Positions 23,940-36,300 of a DNA stretch of 39,312 nucleotides are shown here, one piece after another (position 1 is the first letter of the stretch; each line of letters begins with the position of its first letter). Source of the DNA: Candidatus Oscillochloris fontis. Its GTDB lineage: Bacteria; Chloroflexota; Chloroflexia; Chloroflexales; Chloroflexaceae. The position numbers were made by a program, and so were the translations under genes. The notes under the pieces are model-generated. The model was given only the letters and a program-made list of their open reading frames with translations, was not told the DNA's origin and searched no databases. The DNA lies in contig NZ_RYFD01000042.1 in assembly GCF_004138135.1 (NCBI RefSeq), positions 1 to 39,312 on the forward strand. The letters are read 5' to 3'.

Positions 23940-23968
23940 ATACTAAAAAACTCGGTATGATATGTCAA
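23940..23968 (-). promoter_or_regulatory. Distal promoter of the pucC-bch operon
   Basis: Minus strand: TTGACA (23963-23968), 17 bases, TAGTAT (23940-23945). The -35 is perfect and the spacing ideal. Confidence 0.5.
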
Positions 23969-24372
23969 ATTTTATTTATGAGAGACAGATAAGAATTCCG
24001 TTTTAATGCCCTATTTTTGTTTTAGATTGACAGAATAACAAGATAGTTTAGCTATAAAAGCAATTCATTCGTAATGCGAAGGAAAAAGTTGCACAGGTTA
24101 GCGTTCCGGCGTCATATCCGGCATCCCCGACCGGCGTCCTTCGGATCGCCTTCGGCTCCCCTCAGGGTGACAACGCCCTTTCCGCCACGGGTGAGACCCG
24201 TTGGTTCCATGCATGTAATGTCTACAAACTATAGTAGAATAGCCCAACATTCTTCATCGCATACCGATACGTTCTGGTAAGACTCGGCACATATACTGCA
24301 AGGCCCATTGTCTCTTTGGAAACTCGTGATAGCGGTAACGAAGTAAGTAGTAGCCAACTGTAAGGCGCACCT

Positions 24373-27300
24373 ATGTCACCTCGCATGCGACATTCCCTGC
24401 CGATCTCATTGTTCCTCATCGCAATCATTGTCTTGACGCTGCTGCCAGTTGGTCTCGCGCTCGCCGCACCCACCAGCACGCTGGATGTCCGCATTAGTAC
24501 CAGCACCCCGGTGGTGGGAAGTGGCGACTGGGCGGTGATTAAGGTGGACTATAGTTGTTCGTCCATCTATAACACCACCTGTGATGATGTGGTGGTCTCG
24601 GTGCCAATTCCACCAGAACTGAGCCAGTTGGTACAGGATGTGCAGGTGCTCGATCTGAGTGGCGATACCGACGCAACCTACAGTCCTACTACGGCAACAT
24701 GGACGTTTACTGATGATATTGCGCCTGGTAGTGCCGGTACATTTACGCTGATGGTGCGCTTCCCACGCGGGGCCACGCCCGATGGAGCCACGGCTACCCT
24801 GCGTGCCTCGGCCACCAGCACCAGCGCCCCGCCGGTCACCTCCAAACCGCTTACCCTCACCGCCACCGCCGAACCACGCACCCGCGCCGATAAGCGCTTT
24901 GTGTCGGGTGGGGTGCTCGATATCAATACGGTTTATCGGGTTGAGGTGTGTGTACCCGGTACGGTTGGGGTGGTGGATGTTACCGATCTTGACATCCGCG
25001 ATACCTTGCCCGCAGGGGCTGAGTTTGTGAGTGCTACGGGTGGGGGTGTCTACAGTGCTGGCACCATCACCTGGGCTGACCGGGACATCATGGTTAGTGC
25101 GGGTGAATCTTGTGTGGGCTACGATGTCACGGTGCGCTTCCCCGATGCTACCTTTAATGTTGGTAACGAGATCCGCAATGACATGGAGGCCGATGTCACC
25201 TATAACAATGGCGCAACCGCCTTCCTGAGCGATTTTGATCTGCGGCTCATTCAGCCACCGACACCGAACCCTGGGTTTAGTAAGAATGGCCCGACTTCGG
25301 CATCTATTGGGGATATTGTCACCTATACCTTTACCTCCACCAATGCTGGTACCAGCCCGCTCGATGCGGGCCATACGATTACCGATCCGATCCCGGCTGA
25401 GTTGGAAGTGACCCGTATTACGGCGGGTACCCATAACCAAGCCCCTACGGTGATCCGGCTCCAGATTGAGTATCAGATTGATGGTACGACGACATGGAAC
25501 CCGGTGCCCGGTTCACCCTTTACCAGTGGCGCATGTTTCAATATCGTTCCTAACACCGGCGGCAGTTGTGCTGACATCACCCTCGGTGTGGGTGAGCGGA
25601 TTACCGCCCTGCGCTATACCTACCTCGATGCACTCCCCTACGGCTTTGCGGCCACCAATAACGGCTTTACTGCCGAGGTGATCAGTTCACCAATCAACCA
25701 GATTATTGTCAATACCGCCGATGCGCGCTATAGCTACAATGGCTATGAGATCCTGCGCCCGAGCGAGCGCCGTACCCGCGTGGTGGATAACTCTGATCCC
25801 GGTGCGCGGCCAACCCTCGGTAAGGCGGTCGATCCCAGTACGGTACAGTCAGGCGATGTTATCACCTATACCCTGACCCTGGTTAATAACAATAACAACT
25901 CCACGCCATTGATCAACCCCCAGATCTCCGACTTGTTGATCAACGAACTGCTCTATGTGGCGGGCAGCCAGGATATGATCCATGCGCCCGTTGGTACACC
26001 AGATCCTACATTTGAGCTTATTCCAAACTATAACGGTACCGGGAAAACATTGCTGAACTGGCAATGGGACAGCTACAGTCTGCCGCCGGGTGAAACAATC
26101 GAAATTGAGTTCCAGGCCCAGATTGCGCCCTATACCCCCGCGCAGTCGCTCAGTAATACCGCCTACCTCGCCGGTTGGGGCAACCAACCCGGCGATATTT
26201 GGATTGATAGTTGTACTGATAGTAGCCCCGATACCTACGACTTTGATAATGACGGGAATACCCAGGAGCAGATCTGTAGCTCGACGATTTCGAGCGTCAG
26301 CCTCGCTGCGGCAGCCAAAAGTGGCTCGCACAAGTTGGTGATGGGCCAACTCGATACCAAGTGGACCTACGATCCTGAGTTTGGCTATACCGTGCCCGGT
26401 GGAAGTGCCACCTACCAACTCACGATCACCAATACGGGCACCATCCCGATTGGGGAAATCACCCTGCTCGACATCTTGCCCTGGGTGGGTGACGTAGGTG
26501 TGCGTAGTTTTCAGCAAGACCGTGGCACCGAATGGCGGCCCTTCCTGGCCGAACCGATCACGGTTCCCTCCGGGGCGAGTGTCTTCTATAGCACCCAGAC
26601 CAACCCCTGCCGCGCCCCCGATCTGAGTGTTGACCCAACGGATGACTCGCCTGGCTGTACCGCGCCGGTCTGGAGTAGCACGCCACCCGCTGATATTACG
26701 ACGGTGCAGTCGTTTAAGGTTGAGTTTGGCGATCTGATCCTCATGCCCGAAGAGTCGGTGACGCTCACCGTCTCTATGCAGGCACCCTATAGCGATCCCG
26801 CCTTCCCTCCCGACCATAACCTGATTGCATGGAACTCGTTTGGCTACCGCGCACGGGCGATCAATTCGACCGAGTACCTGCTCTCCTCCGATCCACCGCG
26901 CGTCGGGATTAAGCGTGAAGCGTCCCAGCCTCCAGGGTATGGCAATTATGTCTGGTTGGATAACGACAAGGATGGGATCCAAGATGCTGGCGAACCCGGT
27001 ATCAATGGTGCCCGCGTAGACCTCTTCCTTGATGATGATGGTGTCCCCGGCCCGAGTGCGGGTGATACCTTCATTGGTACGAAAGTTACCGGGCCGGATG
27101 ATGCCGGTAATCCCGGTTACTACCTCTTCTCCGAGTCGTTTCCGTCCACCGATCCGCGTTACCCCGGCTACCTTGAACCCGGCGACTACTACGCCCAGTT
27201 TACCCCGCCGCTCGGCTATGGGCGCACGATTGCTGATCAGGGTGGTGATGGCACCGACTCCGATGCGAACCAGACCACTGGCCTGACGGCGGTTACTACC

Positions 27301-30300
27301 CTGGCAGCGGGTGAGATTGATCTGACCTGGGACGCTGGTGTCACCGCCAGCACCGCCGTGGGTAACTATGTCTGGATTGACCGTAATGCTAATGGTCTCC
27401 AAGACGAAGCCCCCGGCGATGGCGTCAATGGGGTGACGGTGCGCCTCTATACGAGTGGCGGTGTCCTCGTTGGTACCACCACCACCCATAACGATCCCTT
27501 TGGCCAGCCCGGTTACTATGTCTTCGATAACCTGACCCCTGGTAATTATTATGTCGAGTTTGTCGCACCGAGCGGCTTCACCTTCACCGACCAAAATAGC
27601 GGCAATGATGCCGCCGATAGTGATGCGAACCCCGCTAATGGGCGGACTGCGACCTTCACCCTGCTTGCCAACCAGTACGATCCCAACTGGGACGCCGGCT
27701 TGATCGTGACCGCCGGTACCCTGCAACTGGGCAATCTGGTCTGGCGCGATCTAGATAATAACGGGCGCTATGATCCGAGTGCGGGCGAGTCGGGCATCAA
27801 TGGCGTTACGGTCAGCCTCTACCGCGACAGTAACAACGATGGGGTGCCTGATCCCGGCGAACATGTGGGCGACACGACCACCAGTACCCACCTCGGTCAA
27901 CCCGGTTGGTACCAGTTTAGTAATCTGGAGGCTGGAAGCTATATTGCCGTCCTTGAGGCGAGTAACTTCGCCTTTGATGGCGCACTGCGCGATCTGCGAA
28001 CCAGCACCGGCAATGATCCCGCGCCCGACCCCGACACTGACATTGACCAGGACGATAATGGCTTTACTCAGGGTGCGCGGATCATCAGCCAACCGATTAC
28101 CCTCAGCGCCAATGGCGAACCGAACACCATTGTTGATGGTGATGATCGTAATGCTAACCAGACCCTCGACTTTGGTCTGATTGGTGGAGCCGCGCTGGGT
28201 AATCGAGTCTGGTTTGATACCGATAGTGATGGTGTTCAGGATGTTGGTGAGTTGGGCGTGGCCGGGATTACGGTTGAACTGCTCAACGACGTTGGCACCG
28301 TGCTCAAGACCACCACCACCAATGCCGATGGCATCTACGGCTTTGCCGACCTTGCCCCCGGCGATTATCGGGTGCGCTTCAGCGACCTGCCGAGTGGCCA
28401 CACCTTCACCAGCCTGAATAGTGGCAGCGATACGGGCCTCGACTCGGACGCCAATCCGGGTACCGGCACCACGGTGCTTACCACACTGGTTCTGAATGAG
28501 ACCGACCTGAGTTGGGATGCCGGTTTGGTCGCAGCCCTTTCCAGTTTGGGCAACCGGGCCTGGGACGACCTGGATCGGGATGGAATTCAGGATGCGGGCG
28601 AACCCGGCATCAATGGGGTGACGGCCTCGCTCTACCGTGCCGATGGTACCTTTGTGACCAGTACCGTTACCGCAAATGTTGCCGGTGAAGATGGTATCTA
28701 CGGCTTTAGCAACCTGCCCCCCGGCGACTACTATGTGGTCTTTAGTAATCCGCCCGCTGGCTATGCGATCAGCCCGATCAACACCGGCACTGATGACACC
28801 ATTGACAGCGATGCGGATCGGGTAACTGGGCAGACAGCGATCACCACGCTCCTTCCCGGTGAGAATGACCCGACCTGGGATCTGGGCATCTTCACCTATG
28901 CCAGTATTGGCGACCGAGTGTGGAATGACTATGACCGCAACGGGGTTCAGGATGGCGGCGAGAGTGGCGTGCCAAATGTGACGGTGCGGCTCTACCAGCC
29001 GGGGAGTAGCATCCCGCTTGCCAGCACTACCACCAACAGTAGTGGTAATTACAGCTTTAGCGGCCTGATCCCGGATCGTGAGTACTATGTCGAGTTTGTC
29101 ATGCCCTCTGGTTACAAGCCGACTGGCCAGAACGTAGGGGCAGACGATGGTATCGATTCGGATGCCAGCCTCTTAACCTTCCAGACCATTCCGACCGAGT
29201 TATCTACGGGTGAGAACGATATTACCTGGGACTTCGGTATCTACCAGACGGCCAGCATCAGTAATCTGGCCTGGCTCGATCTGGATGCCGATGGTGTTCA
29301 GGATGCCAACGAGACCAATGGCGTGCCGGGGGTGCAGGTCATCCTGTATAACCAGGTCGGCAGCGCGATTGATAGCACCGTCACCAATACGAGTGGTATC
29401 TACAACTTTTCGGGCCTCGAACCGGGGATCTATTCGCTGCGCTTCCTATTGCCAGACACCTACATCCTAAGCCCGCAGGATGCGGGTGGGAATGATGCCA
29501 CTGATTCGGATGCCGCGCCAGTCACCTTCACCACAATCCAGACCGAACTCATCCCCGGTGAGAATGACATGACCTGGGATATCGGCCTCTTCCAGCCCTC
29601 AGCGCTGGGCGACCGGGTCTGGCATGATGTGAACGGGAATGGTGTACAAGACCCCGGCGAGGATGGGATTGAGAATGTTGTCGTCACCCTCTACACTCCC
29701 GGCCCGGACGGGGTGATTGGTGGTGGCGATGATGTAGCGGTGGGGTCACCGGACACCACCGATGCGGACGGGAACTACCGCTTCGACAATCTCGCCCCCG
29801 GCACCTACTATGTGGTCTTTGGGGCAACCCCCGGCTATACCAATGTCTCGCCGGCCAACAGCCCAAGCGGGGATAGTGACAATAATAGCGACGCCGACCA
29901 AACAACACGCACCACCCCGCTGATCACGCTACCCTCTAGCACCAGCGACATGAGTTGGGACATGGGCGTCTACAACACCGTTGGGCTGGGTAATTATGTT
30001 TGGGTTGATACGAATGCCGACGGTATCCAGAATGAACCGGCCAGCAACGGCGTGAATGGGGTCACGGTTAGCCTCTACACCATCAACGGCATGTTCGTGG
30101 GTACGGACACAACCGAAAATGATGGCTTGGGCAACCCCGGTTACTACCTCTTCCCCGATCTAGCACCCGGTAACTACTACGTGGTCTTTAGCGACATCCC
30201 CGCCGATCATGTCTTTACCCAGCGCGATCAGGGCGGTGACAACGCGCTAGATAGTGATGTCCTCCAAGTGATCACCGGCCTTGGCGAGATCACCGGCGTC

Positions 30301-33300
30301 AGCAGCATGATCAGCCTGAGTTCCGGCCAACCCGACGACCTCACCTGGGATGCCGGTATTTTCCCGGTGATCAGTGTTGGTGATGTGGTGTGGCTGGACG
30401 CCAATGCGAATGGTATCCAAGACCCTGACGAGCGGGTGTATACCGATGTCAATGGCAATGGAAATATAGATGTGGGTGAGACACCCGGCGTGGCGGGGGT
30501 GCGGGTTGAACTCTACAACGATAGCGGCGATCTGGTTGATGTGACCTACACCAACCTGGATGGCAACTACCTCTTTGAGGGTCTCTTCCCCGACACCTAC
30601 CACATTGTCTTTAGCAATATTCCGGCGGGCTACCAGCGCAGCCCGGAGAATCGCGGCGCAGATGATGCCGTGGATAGCGATGCCGATAGTAGTTACACCA
30701 TCCCCGATTTCCCCACCCCGGCCACCGATCTGACCCGCGATATGGGGCTGTATGAGTTGGCCAGCATTGGCGATTATGTCTGGCATGATGTCAACGCCAA
30801 CGGTGTTCAGGAAGCGGGCGAGCCACCGATTGCCAATGTGAGCGTGCGCTTGGTGGGCACCGATGGCACCGGCGCGGCGGTTGATCTGAACACCACCACC
30901 GATAGCAACGGCTACTACCGCTTCCAGAATCTGGTGCCCGGTAACTACCACGTCGAGTTCACCATGCCCGCTGGCTATGATCGCGCCAGTGCGCCGGATC
31001 GTGGCACGGATAACACTCTGGATAGTGATATTGACACCACCACCCTGCGCACGCCCGACACCGAACTGCGCAGTGGTGAGAATGATCTGACCTGGGATGC
31101 TGGGTTCTACTCCGTCCTCCGGCTGGGCAACTTGGTCTGGCATGATCTGAATAACAATGGCCTCGCCGATGATGGTGCCACCGGCATTCCGAATGTCGAT
31201 GTGGTGCTGACCGGCACCGACGGCTTGGGAAATCTGGTCAACCTCACTGACACCACGGATAGCAACGGGTTGTATCTCTTCGAGAACCTTATGCCCGGCG
31301 AGTATGTGGTGACGATTCCGGCCAGCAACTTCAGTGGCGCAGGGGCACTTGCCGCAACCAGCAATCAGCCCGCCTACGTCAGCAGTAGCGGCACCAACGG
31401 GAGCCTGAGTGGCCCCTATGAACCCGCCGCCGACCCCGACAACAACACCGACAACAACGACAATGGTACCCTGAGTGGTAGTGCCGTGGTGGCTCAGCCG
31501 ATCACACTGCGCTCGCAGGATGAGCCACTTGTGGCGGTTGACACCGACGACAACAACGGCAACCTGACGGTGGACTTCGGCTTCTTCCGCCCGCTCAGCC
31601 TAGGCAATCTGGTCTGGAATGACCTGAATAACAATGGCCTAGTTGATGGTGGCGAGAGCGGCATTGATAATGTCACGGTTCAACTCTACCGCGACGACGG
31701 TGACAATACATACGATGCGGGCGATACCCTGATCACAACCGATACCACTAGTGGCGGTGGCCTCTACAACTTTGAGAATCTGGCCGGCGGCAACTACTTT
31801 GTGATCATCCCGGCCAGCAACTTTAGCGGAACCAACGCCCTAGCCGCGAGTGGCGGTATGGCCGCCTACCGCAGCAGCACCGGGATCAATGGCAGTGCCA
31901 CTGGCCCCTACGAGGCACCCAGCGCGAACGATCTGGACAACAACGATGACGGCACAACCATCGGGAGTGATGTTGTCTCGTTCATGGTCACGTTGAGTGA
32001 TGGTGGCGAGCCACCTAGTGGCGTGGATACTGATGGTCTCAATGGCAACCAGACCGTAGACTTCGGCTTCTTCCGCCCGGCCCGATTGGGTAATCTGGTC
32101 TGGCTTGACCGTGACGCCGACGGGATTCAGGATGGCGGCGATGAGACCGGCATCAATGGTGTTACCGTCACGCTGCTGGATAGCGCCGGAAGCCCGGTGG
32201 ACGGCGACCCGGTCGCACTAGGAACCCAAGCGATCACCACCGTAACGGCGGGCGGCGGCACCTATCAGTTCACCAATCTGGCTCCTGGCGATTACCGGGT
32301 GGGCTTCACGCCACCCGCCGACTACTACCATAGCCGCACCGGGGCGGGTACCGCCGCCACCGATAGCGACGCTGATCCGGCCACCGGCTGGACCGCAACC
32401 ACGACGCTCACCCCCGGCGAGAGTGATCAGACCTGGGATACCGGCCTCTACCAAAAAGTACGGTTGGGCAATCTGGTCTGGGATGATCTGAATAACAATG
32501 GCCTCGCCGATGATGGGGCCACCGGCATTGAAGATGTCGAGGTGGTACTCACCGGCACCGATGGCGCGGGAAATACGGTCAACCTCACTGATACCACTGA
32601 TAGTAACGGGTTGTATCTCTTCGACAACCTCGTGCCCGGTATCTATACCGTCACCATCCCGGCGATCAACTTTACCGGGGCCGGGGCGCTGGCACCCAGT
32701 GGAGATCGTCCCGCCTACCGCAGCAGTACCGGCACCAACGGGAGTGCAACGGGGACGTATCAAGTCGCGCCCGACCCAGATAACAACACCAACAATGATG
32801 ACAACGGCAGCACCAGCGGCAGTGATGTGGCGGCGCTTCCCGTCACGCTGCGCTCGCAGGATGAGCCGCTGGTGGCGGTTGATACCGATGATAACAACGG
32901 CAACCTGACAGTAGACTTCGGCTTCTTCCGTCCGCTCAGCCTGGGCAATCTGGTCTGGAATGATCTGGACAACGATAAGACCTTTGATAGCGGGACGGAA
33001 AACGGGATTAACGGGGTGAGGGTAGAACTCTACCTCGACACTGACAGCAATAACGTCTACACCGCTGGTACCGACACGCTCGTCACCTGGACGACAACCG
33101 ATGTCAACGGCAACTACCTCTTCGACAACCTCATCCCCGGCAACTATGTAGTGGTCATTCCAGCCACCAACTTTGGGGCGGGTGGGGCGCTGCGCTACTT
33201 CCGCAGCAGCGACAGTGGAGCAGCGACCGATAGCGCCACCGACCCCGACACCGGCGACACGAATAATGACGACAACGGCGTCGGCCCAAGTAGTGGTGTC

Positions 33301-36300
33301 GCTACGGCACTGGTAAGCAGTGGCGCGGTGACGCTCAGCCTGAATGGCGAGCCGATCAACGACGGCGACACCAACAGCAACAGCAACCTCGCGCTCGATT
33401 TCGGCTTCTACAGCCTGAGTGTGGGTAACTTGGTGTGGCGCGATGACGATAATGATGGTATCAAAGATGCTACTGAGACGGGCTTTGATGGGTTGACCGT
33501 CGTTCTCTACTATGATGCCGATAATGATGGCATCATTGACACCTCTGCGGAAACAATCCTTACCAGCAACGACGGCCACTACTTCTTCGGGGGACTGCGC
33601 AGCGGTGGCAACTACGAGATCCGCGTGACGACCCCTGGTGCCGATTGGGTTTCCAGCACAGGTGGTGCCAACGGAGTTGCGACTGGTCCCTACGAGCCAG
33701 GGCTTGACCCGGATGCCCCGGATAACGATGTAGTTGACAACAACGACAATGGAACCCAGCAGGCTGGTGCGAATACCGTCAGCAGCCCGATCTTCCAGGT
33801 CAACGTCGGCACAGCGCCAACCACCGAGAGCGACTTGGTTATGCCCACCGGCGTAACCGACCCGGCGGCGAACAATAGCTCCAACCTGAGCATTGACTTC
33901 GGCCTCTTCAACCATGCCCGCATGGGTGATTTGGTCTGGATTGATACCAACGGTAATGGGGTGCAGGATGCGAGCGAGACGACGGGTGTAGCCGGAATTA
34001 CGGTGACGCTGTATGACAGTGGTGGCACTGAGATCGCTCATACAGACACGGATTCAAACGGCCTCTACAGCTTCAGCTACCTGAATCCGGGTGACTACTA
34101 TGTCATCTTCGATCTCGGCGACATCTCACCCGACTTTGCAGTAAGCCCGGCCAATGCAGGTGGCACCGCCGCGACCAACAGCGACGCCAGCCAGACCACC
34201 GGCCAGACCAGCACCTTCACGCTAACCTACGGCGATAACGACACCGACTGGGACATGGGCATCTACCCACGGGTGAGCTTGGGCAACTTGATCTGGGACG
34301 ATCTTGACAATGATGGTCTCGCAGATGTGGGTGAGCCAGGGATTCCCAATGTACAGGTTGATCTCTACAACGACACCAACAGCAATGGCACCTACGACGC
34401 AGGTACTGACACGTTTGTAGTGAGCCAGGACACCAATGGCACCGGCAACTACCTCTTCACCCGGCTGGAGCAGGGCGACTACCTCGTGGTCATCCCGGCG
34501 AGCGAGTTTGCCAGCGGTGGGCCGCTCTACCGCTACCGCAGCAGCACGGGTCAAAATGGACTCGGTATTAATGTCTACGAGCCAGCCCCCGACCCGGATG
34601 ATGGCGTCGGTGCGCCTACGGCCAACAATACCAACAATGACGATAACGGTACCGACCATGGGGATGGTTACACCTTCACACGGGCGATCTCGCTCAACCC
34701 CAGCTATGAACCGACTAATGACGGTGACACCGACCCGAACACCAACCTGACCCTAGATCTGGGTTTCTTCCAGAACCTGAACCTGGGCAACTTGGTGTGG
34801 GAAGATACGGATAATAACGGTATCTATGATAGTGGCGAACCGCTGCTGGATAACGTGCTGGTTGAACTCTACATGGACGATGGTGATGGCAGTTACGACG
34901 CGGGCGACAGCCTGATCAATACCACCACCACCGGTATCAATGGTATCTACAACTTCGATGACCTCATTCCCGGCAACTACATCGTCGTACTACCGGCCAG
35001 CAACTTCAATGCTGGTGGACGGCTAGAGGCCACTGGTGGCCTCGCGGCCTACCGCAGCAGCACGGGCGTTAATGGGGTTGCCACTGGCCCGTATGAGGGT
35101 GCGGGCATCGCCGATCCCGACAACGATCTGGACAACCGCGATGACGGTACCACCATCGGTAGTGTCGTGGCCAGCCTGCCGATCACACTGGCTCGCAATC
35201 TGGAGCCACCGGTTGTTGATGATGGCGACGGTACCAACGGCAATCAGACCGTAGACTTCGGCCTCTTCCGCCCGGCCAGCCTGGGGGATCGGGTCTGGAA
35301 CGATCTGAACGCGAACGGTATCCAGGATGCGGGTGAAGTGGGGATTACGGGTGTCATCGTGAGCCTGCTTGATGGCAGCGGTAACCCCGTCCTTGATGCG
35401 GCGAGTAATCCGATTACCGCGACGACCGATGGCACCGGTGCCTATCGCTTTGATAATCTCATCCCCGGTACCTATAGCGTCAGTTTTACCAAACCGGCCA
35501 CCTACATCTCTACACTGGTGGATCAGGGGGCTGATGCTGCTGCCGATAGCGATGCCGACCGCAGCACGGGTGTGGCGACGGGCACCACCACACTGGTTGA
35601 GGGGCAACATGATCCGAACTGGGACGCGGGCTTCTACCGACCGATCAGTATCGGGAATCAGGTCTGGTACGACACTAACAATAATAATGCACGTGGTGGA
35701 ACTGAAGTAGGCATCAATGGGGTGCAGGTTGAACTCTTCTATGATGCAAATAATGATGGGAGTATCAGCGGGGCTGAAACTACCCCGGTCGCGGTGACGA
35801 CCACCGCTGCCGATGGCACCTACCTCTTCACCACCCGCAACAACACCAACTCAGAACTACTCAACCCTGGCACCTACCGCGTGGGTATCCCGGCGAGCCA
35901 GTTTGAGCCGGTGGCGGGTGTGCTACGCGGTTACTACAGCAGCCGCGTCACGATGACGAACGCTGGAGTCTTGACCGAGACCGGCCCGCCCGATCCCGAC
36001 ACCAATGCGAGCGACACGGACGACAATGGTGCCCGCCAGACCAGCGGCTTCTACAACGGCGGCGTGCTGAGCCTGCCGGTGACGATTGTGGCTGGCAGCG
36101 AGCCAATTAACGAGAACCCCGACGTTGACCCGAATACCGCCGAGCGCCCGGATAACAGCGACAACCAGACGGTGGACTTCGGGTTCTACACGGCGAGTGT
36201 GGGCAATATCGTCTGGGACGACAATGGTAGTGGAACCCTCGCCGATGGTCTCCGTAACGGAGCAGAGTCGGGGATAGCCAACGTGCGCGTGCGCCTGTTT

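Larger units (their letters stand above)
23632..24372. other. Divergent intergenic region between the bch operon and the giant gene
   Basis: 741 bp without a convincing gene. The 23.88-24.07 kb part is AT-rich and carries two good minus-strand promoters (separate entries). A GC-richer patch at about 24080-24205 contains CCTTCGGATCGCCTTCGG and a small stem ACGGGT/ACCCGT; it resembles a degenerate intergenic repeat. On the plus strand TTGACA (24027-24032) and TATAAA (24053-24058) are 20 bases apart, too far for a strong promoter. Confidence 0.6.

Noticed and set aside
24240-24372. A riboswitch (c-di-GMP type) in the giant gene's leader
   Set aside because: I looked for the conserved GEMM core and paired stems and did not find them.
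24406-24506. An independent gene on the minus strand overlapping the signal peptide region
   Set aside because: It lies over the start and signal peptide of the giant gene and shows no domain or ribosome site.
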